A DNA stretch of 64,000 nucleotides from Roseovarius mucosus (GCF_002080415.1 NZ_CP020474.1:3919501-3983500); one strand, 5' to 3'; numbered from the stretch's first letter, positions 18,754-28,148 are shown. Translations and numbers: made by a program. The notes: generated by a model from the sequence alone, not told the origin.

Positions 18754-18786
18754 GAAAAAACCCGCCGGAGAGTGATCCGGCGGGTT
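18754..18786 (-). terminator. rho-independent terminator of the yccA-like gene
   Basis: On the minus strand AACCCGCCGG, a short loop and CCGGCGGGTT are followed directly by a run of T's (18760-18755). It lies 30 bases after the stop of the BI-1 family gene. Confidence 0.9.
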
Positions 18787-18816
18787 CCATTTTAGCGTTT
18801 GCGGTTCAGGCCGCTG

Positions 18817-19596
18817 CTATTCCTGTTGCCCCATGAACATCAGCAGGAACTGGAACATGTTCAGGAAGCTGATGTAGAGGCTCAGCGCACCGTCGTAGGC
18901 GGATTTGTCCAACCATTCCTGATCCCCATGTGCCGCGTGGGCGACATAGGTGTTCTTGATCTCTTGCGTGTGGAACGCGGTAAGACCGGCGAAGATCAAG
19001 AGGCCGATGGCCGAGATGGCGAACATCATGGCCGGGCTTTGCAGGAAAATGTTGATTACCATGGCGACAACAAGGCCGATCACGCCCATGATGAGGAAAG
19101 AGCCCCAACCCGAGATGTCCTTTTTCGTGGTGTAGCCAAAGAGCGAGAGACCCGCAAAGGCGATGGCGGTCACGATAAAGGTCTGGACGATCGAGAAGCT
19201 GGTGAACATCAGGAAGATCGAGCTCATCGAAATACCGATGAGTGCGGCGAAGGCGAAGAAGCCAAGCTGCACGGCGGCAGCCGAAGCCCGACGCACGAGC
19301 GCGCCCCAACCAAGGAAGATGAACGCCAGCGGGGCCAGCATCACCACCCACTTGAGCGGCGAAAGGTAAAGCGCTGCGCCAAGGCCCGTCAGCATCTTGC
19401 CATTGGGAAGTTGTGCGGCGGCGGCGGAAGGATCGGTTGTCACGGCAAGCCCCGCGATGGCCCATGCCGCAAGCGCCGTTATGAGCATGCCCACGGACAT
19501 CGTGCCGTAGACCTTGTTCATGTGCGCGCGTAGGCCCGCGTCAATCTGGGCGGTGCGTGTGCCCGTCGCCGTCCGGATCGTGTTTAACTCTGCCAT
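18817..19596 (-). CDS. Bax inhibitor-1 / YccA-YbhL family membrane protein
   Basis: 259 residues, with about seven transmembrane helices from residue 30 on. Typical BI-1 features include GWGALVRRASAAA, FTSFSIVQTF and a C-terminal YISFLNMFQFLL helix. Related proteins are pH-sensitive calcium leak channels or modulators of the FtsH protease. Which applies here is unknown. The start at 19596 has GGAGGG five bases upstream. The leader RNA folds into a clean stacked hairpin that touches the SD (separate entry). It has its own terminator, so it is monocistronic. Confidence 0.92.
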   Translation of the reverse strand: MAELNTIRTATGTRTAQIDAGLRAHMNKVYGTMSVGMLITALAAWAIAGLAVTTDPSAAAAQLPNGKMLTGLGAALYLSPLKWVVMLAPLAFIFLGWGALVRRASAAAVQLGFFAFAALIGISMSSIFLMFTSFSIVQTFIVTAIAFAGLSLFGYTTKKDISGWGSFLIMGVIGLVVAMVINIFLQSPAMMFAISAIGLLIFAGLTAFHTQEIKNTYVAHAAHGDQEWLDKSAYDGALSLYISFLNMFQFLLMFMGQQE

Positions 19597-19604
19597 GTAA
19601 CCCT

Positions 19605-19653
19605 CCGATATGTGAATGGCGATCCCGTTGTGGGACATTGCCAGTAATATCGG
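19605..19653 (-). ncRNA. structured leader RNA before the YbhL-family gene
   Basis: Minus-strand RNA. CCGAUAU (19653-19647) pairs with AUAUCGG (19611-19605); inside, UGGC (19643-19640) pairs with GCCA (19620-19617); the apical stem is UCCC (19635-19632) with GGGA (19626-19623), closed by ACAAC. The last G's of the outer stem are the first of the GGAGGG Shine-Dalgarno. A ybhL-leader RNA motif is known upstream of this gene family in alphaproteobacteria. This may be a Rhodobacterales version. Compensatory changes were not checked. Confidence 0.5.
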
Positions 19654-19815
19654 TAGGCCTGTCCGACATTTCAAGCGTTCATGCTTGTTTTAGACAGGTT
19701 TTATGCGGGGATTTTTGGCGCGCGCTTGACGCGAGAGGCGGTATCGCGGCGCGGCACCTCAGATATCCGTGGGGCGGCCGTGTCAGGGCGGGCCCTGACA
19801 CTGTGCTTGAGCAGG

Positions 19816-20019
19816 TCAGCAATGCAGCCGACGGGGCAAATCCCAGAAGGGGCGGCTTGCTTCGCGCAGCGCGGCTTCGCGGGTTAGACCAAGGTCTTCA
19901 AGCGCGGCATCGTCGAGCCGATAGAGGGCGCGGCGCTGTGTCCAGACAGCCAGCATCTCGGCAAGCCGCGGGGCGCGCAGGGCGGACCGGAGGACGGAGG
20001 TTTGGGCATGGACGGTCAT
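19816..20019 (-). CDS. DUF1127 domain-containing small protein
   Basis: 67 residues. The C-terminal half has the DUF1127 (YjiS-like) pattern WTQRRALYRLDDAALEDLGLTREAALREASRPFWDLP. Such small Arg-rich proteins are implicated in RNA-linked and phosphate/carbon regulation in other alphaproteobacteria. The start at 20019 has GGAAAG upstream on the minus strand. It is divergent to the LysR gene. A second DUF1127 gene is at 55294-55491. Confidence 0.85.
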   Translation of the reverse strand: MTVHAQTSVLRSALRAPRLAEMLAVWTQRRALYRLDDAALEDLGLTREAALREASRPFWDLPRRLHC

Positions 20020-20142
20020 GGTCTTTCCTTTCCCTTTGGTGATGTGGCTTGGGGTTTTCATTTCGGATGTTGATCTTTTGCCCGGATTCGTTCAATTTTG
20101 AAAATGAATGTTTGGCCGACTCATCATCAAGGAATGTGATAT

Positions 20143-21015
20143 ATGCGAAACCTCGACATCACTACGTTGCGCTCGTTGGTGGCGGTGGCCGACCATGGCG
20201 GTGTGACGCGCGCGGCGACGGCGTTGAATCTGACGCAATCAGCCGTCTCGATGCAGATCAAGCGGTTAGAGGAAATGCTGGATCTTACGCTTTTAGAGCG
20301 CGCCAATCGTCGGGTGTCATTGACCGCGCCGGGTGAGCAATTGGTGGGCTATGCGCGGCGTATGCTCGATCTGAATGACGAGGTGATGGGGCGGCTGACC
20401 GAAGAGACATTCGAGGGGGAATTGGCGCTCGGTGTGCCGCATGACATCGTTTATCCGGTGGTTCCACGTGTGCTCAAGCAGTTCAACGCGGCCTTTCCAC
20501 GGGTCAAGGTCAACCTGCGCTCATCCAGCACGCTGCGGCTGCGCGAGGCGCTTGCGCGGGGGGAGGTGGATGTGATCCTGACCACCGAGGAAGGCGTGGG
20601 CGAGGGGGGCGAGACCTTGACGCAGATGAATCTGCGCTGGACCGGTGCGCAAGGCGGCGTGTCGTGGAAGCGACGCCCGCTGCGGTTGGCGTTTTGCCGT
20701 CAGTGCATTTTCCGGCCCATCGTGCTGCGCAAGCTGGATGCGGCGGGCGTGGATTGGGAGTTGGCGGTTGATTCCGAGGATGATCGCGCGGTTGAGGCAT
20801 TGGTGAGCGCCGATCTGGCGGTTGGGGCGCTGCTCGAGAGCAGCATCCCGCCACATCTCGAGGCGATCCATCCCGGCGGGGCGCTGCCGGATCTGGGGAT
20901 TCAAAAGATCAACCTGTACGGCAATGCGGGCCGCGATGCGGTGCGCGCCGAATTGATGCGGATGTTGCGGCAGGGATTTGGCGCGCTGACATCGCCGGTG
21001 CTTATGTCAGCGTGA
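20143..21015 (+). CDS. LysR family transcriptional regulator
   Basis: 290 residues. The N-terminal winged HTH (about 1-62) has the LysR signature TTLRSLVAVADHGGVTRAATALNLTQSAVSMQIKRLE region; an effector-binding domain (about 90-290) follows. Only one Cys pair, in FCRQCIF, stands out. Its 3' end overlaps the convergent oxidoreductase gene by 14 bases. LysR proteins often control divergent neighbours, here the DUF1127 gene, but no target is shown. Confidence 0.93.
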   Translation: MRNLDITTLRSLVAVADHGGVTRAATALNLTQSAVSMQIKRLEEMLDLTLLERANRRVSLTAPGEQLVGYARRMLDLNDEVMGRLTEETFEGELALGVPHDIVYPVVPRVLKQFNAAFPRVKVNLRSSSTLRLREALARGEVDVILTTEEGVGEGGETLTQMNLRWTGAQGGVSWKRRPLRLAFCRQCIFRPIVLRKLDAAGVDWELAVDSEDDRAVEALVSADLAVGALLESSIPPHLEAIHPGGALPDLGIQKINLYGNAGRDAVRAELMRMLRQGFGALTSPVLMSA

Positions 21016-21964
21016 CCACGACCTTGCCGGTCGATTTGCGCAAGCGCAGCAGATCAAGCGCCTCTGCGGCCTGTTCAAGCGGCAAAAGATGCGAGACATG
21101 CGGGCGCAAGCGCCCGGCTGCATACCAGTCAAAGAGGGTGGCCATGCTCTGGGTTACCACCTCGGGGCGGAATTTGAGATAGCCGCCCCAATAGAGGCCC
21201 ATCACAGTGATATTCTTAACCAGAAGGTGATTGGCGGGGATTTGTGGCACATCGCCAGAGGCAAAGCCGATCGTCAGGATGCGCGCTTCGGGGTTGCAGG
21301 CGCGCAGTGCGGCGGTGAATTGATCGCCCCCCACCGGATCATAAACCACATCGACGCCGCCAAGCGCGCGGCAGACATCGCGGATATCTTGGGTTGCCGC
21401 GTCGATCAGGTGATCGGCCCCGGCCTCTTGGGCCACGGCGAGTTTGTCGGCGCCGCGAGCACAGGCGATCACACGCGCGCCCATCTGCTTGCCGATTTCA
21501 ACAGCCGTGAGGCCCACACCCCCGGCGGCCCCCAGAACCAACAGGGTTTCCCCCGGTTGCAGCCGCGCCTTGTGATCCAGCGCAACGTGGCTGGTGCCAT
21601 AGGCCACTTGAAAGGCCGCTGCATCGGCAAAGCTCATGGCATCGGGCAGGGGCACCGCGCGGGCGGCGGGAAAACAGCCATAGTCTGCAAGCCCGCCCTG
21701 ACCGCCAAAGACCGCGATGCGGGTGCCGGGGGCGGGGCCATCGGTGCCGGGGCCAAGGGCGTCAACCGTGCCTGCCACCTCCATTCCTAGGGTAAAGGGC
21801 GGTTCTGGCGTGTCCTGATAGGCCCCCTTGATCATCAGCAGATCCGCAAAGTTGAGCCCGCAGGCCGCGATCCGCACTCTGATTTCGCCCGGACCCGGGG
21901 TTGGCCGGGGCAGATCGGTCAAGAGGGGCTCTGCGCCCTTCGCGGGCAGGTGGTAGGCGCGCAT
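21002..21964 (-). CDS. zinc-independent MDR oxidoreductase (NADPH:quinone reductase-like)
   Basis: 320 residues of the medium-chain dehydrogenase superfamily. The GroES-like N-terminal half contains CGLNFADLLMIKGAYQDTPEPPFTLGMEVAG. The Rossmann part has the nucleotide loop VLGAAGGVGLTAVEIGKQMGA. The catalytic zinc ligands of alcohol dehydrogenases are absent, as in quinone oxidoreductase/enoyl reductase subgroups. It probably uses NADPH. The substrate is unknown. It is transcribed away from the XRE regulator. Confidence 0.9.
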   Translation of the reverse strand: MRAYHLPAKGAEPLLTDLPRPTPGPGEIRVRIAACGLNFADLLMIKGAYQDTPEPPFTLGMEVAGTVDALGPGTDGPAPGTRIAVFGGQGGLADYGCFPAARAVPLPDAMSFADAAAFQVAYGTSHVALDHKARLQPGETLLVLGAAGGVGLTAVEIGKQMGARVIACARGADKLAVAQEAGADHLIDAATQDIRDVCRALGGVDVVYDPVGGDQFTAALRACNPEARILTIGFASGDVPQIPANHLLVKNITVMGLYWGGYLKFRPEVVTQSMATLFDWYAAGRLRPHVSHLLPLEQAAEALDLLRLRKSTGKVVVTLT

Positions 21965-22276
21965 GTTGAACCCTTGTGATTCTGACGAGGCGAGATAAAA
22001 CTATGATCGTGGTTAGACGAATTCGATTCGCCCTGTCAAACCTGTGCAAGCCAAGCACAAAAAGTGGAAAACACCCTATCCAAAAGGATAGGTGCCCGCT
22101 TAGATTGTGTTTCATTGGGATAGGTCACGCAAATGGATAGCGATATTTCTTGAATTTTAACACCATCTTGGTAGGGTCTGGCACGCGCTGCTGGGATGCG
22201 TGGCGTCTTGCTCGGGGCATTTGTTTCGGGTGATCGAATTACGGTAATTCTCAGAGTAGGTAAGAAGGAACACTAT
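21965..22276. other. divergent intergenic region with a repeated octamer
   Basis: 312 bases between the MDR oxidoreductase and the XRE gene. No gene is visible. The sequence GGATAGGT occurs at 22086-22093 and 22118-22125, exactly 32 bases apart (about three helical turns). The first copy pairs with CCTATCC at 22075-22081 in a 7-bp hairpin with loop AAAA. It could be an operator for either flanking gene. Confidence 0.45.
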
Positions 22277-22651
22277 ATGCCGCACCCCGTTGATGTGCAC
22301 GTCGGCAAACGTATTCGGCACCGCCGCTGGCTGGTGGGAATGACCCAGCAGCAGCTGGCAGAGAGCGTCGGAATCAAATTTCAACAGATTCAAAAATATG
22401 AGACAGGTGCGAACCGCGTAAGCGCGTCGCGGCTCTGGGACATTGCCGAATCGCTGGATGTCGAGATCAGCTTTTTCTTTGAAGGCCTGGATCAAGAGGG
22501 CGGTGTGGAGCGCGAAAAGAGCGATCCAGCACGGGCCGACCTGATGGGCGACAAAGAGGCGCTGGATCTGGTGCGTTCGTATTACGCCATTCCCGAAAAC
22601 CAGCGTCGGCGTTTGTTCGACCTTGCCCGGGTTTTGAGCGAGGTGGCTTGA
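22277..22651 (+). CDS. XRE family helix-turn-helix regulator
   Basis: 124 residues. The HTH_3 domain (about 9-65) includes RIRHRRWLVGMTQQQLAESVGIKFQQIQKYETGANRVSASRLWDIA. The C-terminal part (about 70-124) is charged and may oligomerise (SYYAIPENQRRRLFDLARVLSEVA). The pattern is well conserved across Rhodobacterales. The start at 22277 has AAGGA upstream. An upstream frame to 22196 is not conserved-looking. hisN-like follows after 56 bases and may be cotranscribed. Confidence 0.92.
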   Translation: MPHPVDVHVGKRIRHRRWLVGMTQQQLAESVGIKFQQIQKYETGANRVSASRLWDIAESLDVEISFFFEGLDQEGGVEREKSDPARADLMGDKEALDLVRSYYAIPENQRRRLFDLARVLSEVA

Positions 22652-22707
22652 GCCGAGCCGGCCTTGGGTCTATCCCTCTGCGCAAGCGGTAGGAAAGGCG
22701 GGCCGGA

Positions 22708-23499
22708 ATGGACAAGACAGATATCGTCAGGACAGCCCACGCTGTGGCAGATGCCGCGCGTGAGGCTGTTTTGCCGTTTTTTCGCAGTGCCGGGCTGACG
22801 GCGGATAACAAGCTGCCTGAGGGGCGGTTTGATCCGGTGACAGAGGGCGACCGTGCCACCGAACGTGCCATGCGCGAGGTTCTGCGGCGGTTGCGTCCGC
22901 AGGATGGAATCCTTGGCGAGGAATATGGCGCGGTTTCGGGCACCAGCGGCCTGACATGGGTGCTGGACCCAATCGACGGCACGCGGGCATTTATGTCTGG
23001 GGCCCCGACATGGGGCGTGCTGATCGCGGTTTCTGACGAGACTGGCCCGATCTATGGGATTATCGACCAGCCCTATATTGGCGAGCGGTTTGAAGGCGGC
23101 TGGGGCACGGCACGGATGACCGGGCCGATGGGCGCGCGGGATCTGCGGGTGCTGGGCGCGCGGGCCTTGTCGGATGCGATCGTCTTTACCACATTTCCAG
23201 AGTTGGGCAGCCCGGCAGAGGCCGCAGGCTTTGCCGAGGTCGCGGCCTGCGCGAAGTTAACGCGCTATGGGCTTGATTGTTATGCATATTCTCTTGTTGC
23301 GGCGGGGCATGTCGATCTGGTGATCGAGGCTGGTTTGGCGGCCTATGATATTCAGGCACCGATTGCCGTGATCGAGGCGGCGGGCGGTATTGTCACCGAC
23401 TGGCAGGGCGGCCCTGCACATCAGGGTGGGCGGGCGATTGCCGCCGCCGGGCGCGCGCAGCATGAGGCGGCGCTGGAGATATTGTCGAAAGTGGTGTGA
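22708..23499 (+). CDS. hisN: inositol monophosphatase family, likely histidinol-phosphatase
   Basis: 263 residues with the magnesium-dependent phosphatase signature: GEEYG (about 70), DPIDGTRAF (91-99) and the late metal motif GLAAYDIQAPIAVIEAAGGIVTDW. The particular DPIDGTRAF/TWGVLIAV pattern is that of HisN-type histidinol-phosphatases, which complete histidine synthesis in alphaproteobacteria lacking a HisB phosphatase. Inositol monophosphatase or CysQ activity cannot be excluded from sequence alone. Confidence 0.85.
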   Translation: MDKTDIVRTAHAVADAAREAVLPFFRSAGLTADNKLPEGRFDPVTEGDRATERAMREVLRRLRPQDGILGEEYGAVSGTSGLTWVLDPIDGTRAFMSGAPTWGVLIAVSDETGPIYGIIDQPYIGERFEGGWGTARMTGPMGARDLRVLGARALSDAIVFTTFPELGSPAEAAGFAEVAACAKLTRYGLDCYAYSLVAAGHVDLVIEAGLAAYDIQAPIAVIEAAGGIVTDWQGGPAHQGGRAIAAAGRAQHEAALEILSKVV

Positions 23500-23508
23500 G
23501 GCGGGCAG

Positions 23509-23534
23509 TCGCTGGGCCGGGGACGGCCCGGCGA
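23509..23534. terminator. hairpin between convergent hisN and guaD
   Basis: TCGCTGGGCC (23509-23518) pairs with GGCCCGGCGA (23525-23534), ten pairs including one G-U, with loop GGGGAC, ten bases after the hisN stop. No U-tract follows on either strand, so it is at best a weak or Rho-assisted end. Confidence 0.4.
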
Positions 23535-23596
23535 TCGCGTGGCACCCTTCGGGCTTGATTCCGCGCGGGGCGCTTTGTGCAAGCGTTGACAAAAGG

Positions 23597-24886
23597 TCAG
23601 ATACGCACCGCCTTGCCCGCCACCCAAACGCCGGCAATGGCGCGGTCGTCGCCCATCATGATCGTGGGAAAGAGCGCCTCCCAGATGTCGTTTGCTTGCG
23701 CGCTGCGTTGCGCGATGGCGGGGGTTGAGGCGAGATCGAGGGCAACCAGATCGGCCTCCATTCCCGGTGCGATAGTGCCGATATGCGCGCCCATGTGCAG
23801 CGCCTTTGCCGAACCTGCGGTGGCGAGCCAGAGAAGCTGTGCCGGGTGCAGTGCTGTGCCGGTCAATTGCCCGATTTCATAGGCGGCGGCCATGGTGCGC
23901 AGCATGGAAAAGGACGAGCCCCCGCCGGTGTCGGTGGCAAGGCCCACACGCTGCCCTTCGGCCACACGCGCGGCAAGATTGAAGCAGCCCGATCCGATAA
24001 AGGTGTTGGAGGTGGGGCAATGGATGAGGGCTGCGCCCATCTCGCGCAGGCGGTCGCGCTCGCGCGTCTCAAGGTGGATGGCGTGGCCATAAAGCCCGCG
24101 CGCCCCCAAAAGGCCGTGCGATTCGTAGGTGTCGAGATAATCGCGCGCCTCAGGGTAGAGGGATTTGACCCAGGCGACCTCGTCCACCTGCTCGGACAGG
24201 TGGGTTTGCATCAGGCATTCGGGGTATTCCGACCAGAGCGCACCCAAGGCCGCAAGCTGATCCGGCGTTGAAGTGGGCGAGAACCGGGGCGTGATGGCGT
24301 AAGAGAGCCGGTCCACGCCTTGCCAGCGTTCCAGCAGTGCTTTGCTGTTGTCATAGGCCGATTGCGCGGTGTCGCGCAGCCCCTCGGGCGCGTTGCGATC
24401 CATACAGGTCTTGCCCGCCACGGCGCGCAGGCCACGCGCCTGCGCCGCCTCGAAAAACGCGGTCACGCTGGCGGGATGGATGGTGGCGTAGCTGGCACAG
24501 GTGGTGGTGCCATGGGCGAGCATGAGGTCGAAATAGCGGCCCGCGATGTCGGCTGCATATGCGGGATCGGCAAAGCGCATTTCTTCGGGAAAGGTATAGG
24601 TGTTGAGCCAGTCGATCAGGCGTTTGCCCCAACTGGCGATGATCGCGGTCTGGGGGTAATGCACATGCGCATCGACAAACCCGGCGCTGATGAGGCGGCT
24701 GCCCATGTTGGTCACGGTGGCCTGTGGGGCCTGCGCGCGTAGCTCCTGCGCGGTGCCGACGGCAGCGATCCGGCCATTTTCGATCAAGAGCGCCTCATGC
24801 AGGGTCGAGGCCCCGGCGGGGTCGCCGTCGAACGGTGAACGATCGAAGGCGAGAACTTGGCCGGTGATCAGGGTGAGTGACGACAT
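23597..24886 (-). CDS. guaD: guanine deaminase
   Basis: Zinc amidohydrolase converting guanine to xanthine. The 429 residues contain the metal motif FVDAHVHYPQT, the substrate-side FPEEMRFADPAYA, and HLSEQVDEV, GHAIHL and CPTSNTFIGSG. The late Asp is in GLATDTGGGSSFSMLRTM. The start at 24886 follows GGGGGG on the minus strand. The product xanthine could feed the gpt-type phosphoribosyltransferase at 40001-40498. Confidence 0.94.
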   Translation of the reverse strand: MSSLTLITGQVLAFDRSPFDGDPAGASTLHEALLIENGRIAAVGTAQELRAQAPQATVTNMGSRLISAGFVDAHVHYPQTAIIASWGKRLIDWLNTYTFPEEMRFADPAYAADIAGRYFDLMLAHGTTTCASYATIHPASVTAFFEAAQARGLRAVAGKTCMDRNAPEGLRDTAQSAYDNSKALLERWQGVDRLSYAITPRFSPTSTPDQLAALGALWSEYPECLMQTHLSEQVDEVAWVKSLYPEARDYLDTYESHGLLGARGLYGHAIHLETRERDRLREMGAALIHCPTSNTFIGSGCFNLAARVAEGQRVGLATDTGGGSSFSMLRTMAAAYEIGQLTGTALHPAQLLWLATAGSAKALHMGAHIGTIAPGMEADLVALDLASTPAIAQRSAQANDIWEALFPTIMMGDDRAIAGVWVAGKAVRI

Positions 24887-25021
24887 TTGCCCCCCGTGGG
24901 CTAAGGATTGCGCAGGGGGCAGGATAAGGGGGCACAAGGCCGGGGTAAATCGGCCCATTGTGATTGTTTTCCGCAAGACGGTTCTTTAATCCTGCGCGCA
25001 ACAGAAACGCAGGGGGGCAAC

Positions 25022-26413
25022 ATGGCAGAACACGAAGACGATCTGGCCCCCGAGGTGGAACAGGACGAGGATGATACGCCGCTCACGCGGTCCTTGATTG
25101 CGCGGATCATGTACGCGGTCGAGACGCAGGACCGTGAAATGCTCTGGGCCGAGATGGAGCCGCTTCATGCGGCTGACATCGCCGACCTTCTGGAACAGAG
25201 CAACGCCTATGACCGACGGCGCTTGATCGCGCTTTACGGGCAGGAGTTCGACGGCGATATTCTGTCGGAACTCGACGAATCGATCCGCGAAGAGGTGATC
25301 AACCTTCTCACGCCGCAGGTTCTGGCCGACGCGGTGCGCGAGCTTGATTCCGATGATGTGGTCGATCTGGTCGAGGATCTGGAGGATCAGCAGCAAGAAG
25401 CGATCCTGAGCGTTCTGGAAGACAGCGACCGTGCGGCGGTCGAACAATCGCTGACCTATCCGGAATATTCCGCTGGCCGTCTGATGCAGCGCGAAGTGGT
25501 GATGGCCCCCGAGCATTGGACCGTCGGCGACGCGATTGATTTCATGCGCCATGCCAAGGAATTGCCAGAGCAGTTCTATCACATCGTGCTGGTCGATCCG
25601 CGGCTGCACCCGGTGGGCAATGTCACGCTGGGGCGGATCATGGCCTCGCGTCGGGATGTGCCGCTGAAAGACATTGTGGAGGAGACATTCCACACTATTC
25701 CGGTCACGCGCTATGACGGCGATGTGGCCTATATGTTTAACCAGTATCACCTGATTTCGGCCCCCGTCGTGGATGAGGATGGACGTCTGGTCGGGGTGAT
25801 CACCATCGACGACGCGATGGCGGTGCTGGATGAAGAGCACGAAGAAGACATCATGCGTCTGGCCGGTGTGGGCGAGGGCGGGATCAACGATTCCGTGATC
25901 GAGACCTCCAAGCAGCGGGTGCCGTGGCTTGCCGTCAATCTGGGCACGGCGATTCTGGCCTCGTTGGTGATTGCACAGTTCGAATTGGCGATTGCGCAAC
26001 TGGTGGCGCTGGCCGTCCTGATGCCGATTGTCGCCTCGATGGGGGGCAATGCGGGCACACAAAGCCTGACGGTGGCAGTGCGCGCCTTGGCGACCAAAGA
26101 CCTGACCGGCGCGAATGTCTGGCGGGTGCTGCGGCGCGAAACGCTGGTAGGGTTGATCAATGGGTTGATTTTCGCGCTGGTGATGGGCGCGGTTGGGGTG
26201 GTCTGGTTTGGCGGGCCGGAATTGGGCTATGTGATCGGTGCCGCGATGGTGATCAATCTTGTCGTTGCCGGGTTGGCAGGGGCGGCCATACCGGTGATCA
26301 TGGACCGGATGGGCGTTGATCCGGCGCTGGGTTCGGGCACCTTTGTCACCACGGTGACGGATGTGGTGGGTTTTTTCGCGTTTCTGGGGCTGGCGACGGT
26401 GTTTCTGATATGA
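25022..26413 (+). CDS. mgtE: magnesium transporter MgtE
   Basis: 463 residues. The acidic N-terminal MgtE_N domain (about 35-135) is followed by a pair of CBS domains (about 140-265; VGNVTLGRIMA, PVVDEDGRLVGVITIDDAMAVL). Five transmembrane helices run from about 290 to 463 with the family motif VLMPIVASMGGNAGTQSLTVAVRALA lining the pore. It imports Mg2+ through the inner membrane and is gated by Mg2+ binding to the cytosolic domains. The start at 25022 follows a GGGGG SD. It overlaps the next gene by 4 bases. Confidence 0.96.
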   Translation: MAEHEDDLAPEVEQDEDDTPLTRSLIARIMYAVETQDREMLWAEMEPLHAADIADLLEQSNAYDRRRLIALYGQEFDGDILSELDESIREEVINLLTPQVLADAVRELDSDDVVDLVEDLEDQQQEAILSVLEDSDRAAVEQSLTYPEYSAGRLMQREVVMAPEHWTVGDAIDFMRHAKELPEQFYHIVLVDPRLHPVGNVTLGRIMASRRDVPLKDIVEETFHTIPVTRYDGDVAYMFNQYHLISAPVVDEDGRLVGVITIDDAMAVLDEEHEEDIMRLAGVGEGGINDSVIETSKQRVPWLAVNLGTAILASLVIAQFELAIAQLVALAVLMPIVASMGGNAGTQSLTVAVRALATKDLTGANVWRVLRRETLVGLINGLIFALVMGAVGVVWFGGPELGYVIGAAMVINLVVAGLAGAAIPVIMDRMGVDPALGSGTFVTTVTDVVGFFAFLGLATVFLI

Positions 26414-26991
26414 CCGATTTGACAGAGGTAAAGGCCGCAGCGCGCAAGACCGCGTTTGAGCGGCGCGCCGAGGCGCATCGCGCCCGGATGCCGGGGACGG
26501 CGGCGCTTTTGTCGGGGGTATTGGCGGGGTATCGGGGCGTGCCGCTGGCAGGCTATATGCCGATCCGGTCCGAGATTGATCCGCTGACCGCGATGGAAGA
26601 GGCGGCAGCGCATGGGCCGGTTGGCGTGCCTGTCATTCGCGGCGCTGGTCTGCCGCTTGATTTTTCGCGCTGGGGGCCGGGATGCGCGCTGCGCGAGGGG
26701 CCGTTTGGCGCGATGGTGCCCGAGGTGGACGATTTTTTCGAGCCAGAAATATTGATTGTGCCTTTGGTGGCCTTTGATCGCCGGGGCGGGCGGCTGGGTT
26801 ATGGCGGCGGATTTTATGACCGCACGCTCGAGATGCTGCGTGCCCGGCGCGGGACATTGGCCATCGGCTTTGCCTATGGTGCGCAAGAGGCGGCGGAACT
26901 GCCGCTTGAACCCACGGATCAGCCGCTTGATATGGTCGTGACCGAGGTGGAGGTGATCAGCTTTGGCACGCGCGGTCAGAGTGGGAGATAA
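26410..26991 (+). CDS. 5-formyltetrahydrofolate cyclo-ligase
   Basis: Converts 5-formyl-THF to 5,10-methenyl-THF with ATP. The 193 residues contain the signature DRRGGRLGYGGGFYDRTLEML (about 118-138) and YMPIRSEIDP near residue 50. ATGA overlap with mgtE shows translational coupling. The 3' end overlaps the convergent moeA by 16 bases. It links functionally with glyA (folate one-carbon pool) elsewhere in the window. Confidence 0.93.
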   Translation: MTDLTEVKAAARKTAFERRAEAHRARMPGTAALLSGVLAGYRGVPLAGYMPIRSEIDPLTAMEEAAAHGPVGVPVIRGAGLPLDFSRWGPGCALREGPFGAMVPEVDDFFEPEILIVPLVAFDRRGGRLGYGGGFYDRTLEMLRARRGTLAIGFAYGAQEAAELPLEPTDQPLDMVVTEVEVISFGTRGQSGR

Positions 26992-28148
26992 TCCATCATT
27001 TCCCCGGCTGCACGCGCAGGATCGCTGACCGGGCGCACCATCAGCGCCTGGGCATTGGCGAGGATGGTCAAGAGTGAGCTGTCCTGTTTATCCTCGGGAT
27101 GAATACCCTCAGGCGTGAGGGCCGCGCGCATGTAATGCTCGCGCGGGCCGTTGGCGGGCAGGGCAATCGCCAAGGGCGCGCGCAGACGCGGCGCGGGGGC
27201 GGTGCCCAAACCCAGCATGGCATTGATCATGGGCGCGATGAACACATGACCGCAGACCATGGCCGACACCGGATTTCCGGGCAGGCCGACCATGGCTGCG
27301 CCGTTCAGACGCCCGGCCATCAAGGGTTTGCCGGGGCGCATAGCGACCTTGTAAAAGGCGCGGTCCATGCCCAGATCGCCCGCCACGCGCCCCACGAGAT
27401 CATGATCGCCGACCGAGGCACCGCCGATGGTGATGATCAGATCAGCGCCTCGCGTCAGGGCAAAACATGCGGTGAGCGAGGCCACGGTATCGCGGGCGAT
27501 GGGCAGGATGCGCGCCTCTGCCCCCATCGCGTCGAGCATCGCCTTAAGGCCAAAGGTGTTGGACGCGATGATCTGATCGGGGCCGGGGGCCTCTCCGGGC
27601 ATGACCAATTCGTCGCCGGTGGACATCAGCGCCACCTGTGGTTTGCGGCGCACCGGCACGGCGGCGATGTTCATCGAGGCGAGAAGTGCAATGTCAGCGG
27701 GGCGCAGGCGGCGGGGGGCGGTGATGGTCTGACCCTTGCGGAAATCGCAGCCCAAGGGGCGAATATGATCCTTGCGGTCAAGATTTTGGCCAAGGGTGAT
27801 CTGGTCGGCGTCGCGGGTCACATCCTCTTGGATTATCACGCGGGAAGCCCCTGTTGGAATGGGCGCGCCGGTAAAGATGCGCACCGCTTGGCCGGACGAC
27901 ACGGACCCGGCGTAGGCATGGCCTGCCGCGGCCTCGCCGATCACGGTGAGGGTGGTGCCGGGGGCCGCATCAGCGCCGCAGACCGCGTAGCCGTCCATGG
28001 CAGAGGCGGCGAAGGGCGGCTGATCGCGCCGCGCGGCCACATCGCGGGCAAGGATGCGGCCTGCGGCCTGCGCGAGCGGCACCTCTTCGATGTCGAGCGG
28101 TTGAACAAGGCTGAAGAGATGCGCGAGGGCCGCGTCAACAGTGATCAT
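26976..28148 (-). CDS. moeA: molybdopterin molybdotransferase MoeA
   Basis: Inserts molybdenum into adenylated molybdopterin. The 390 residues include the N-terminal [14 protein letters not shown] motif, the central MogA-like domain with STGDELV and [11 protein letters not shown], and the C-terminal domain with [11 protein letters not shown]. It is the last gene of trpG-trpD-trpC-moaC-moeA, beginning by ATGA overlap with moaC. In relatives this cluster often continues into lexA; here moeA instead meets a convergent gene. Confidence 0.96.
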   Translation of the reverse strand: MITVDAALAHLFSLVQPLDIEEVPLAQAAGRILARDVAARRDQPPFAASAMDGYAVCGADAAPGTTLTVIGEAAAGHAYAGSVSSGQAVRIFTGAPIPTGASRVIIQEDVTRDADQITLGQNLDRKDHIRPLGCDFRKGQTITAPRRLRPADIALLASMNIAAVPVRRKPQVALMSTGDELVMPGEAPGPDQIIASNTFGLKAMLDAMGAEARILPIARDTVASLTACFALTRGADLIITIGGASVGDHDLVGRVAGDLGMDRAFYKVAMRPGKPLMAGRLNGAAMVGLPGNPVSAMVCGHVFIAPMINAMLGLGTAPAPRLRAPLAIALPANGPREHYMRAALTPEGIHPEDKQDSSLLTILANAQALMVRPVSDPARAAGEMMDYLPL

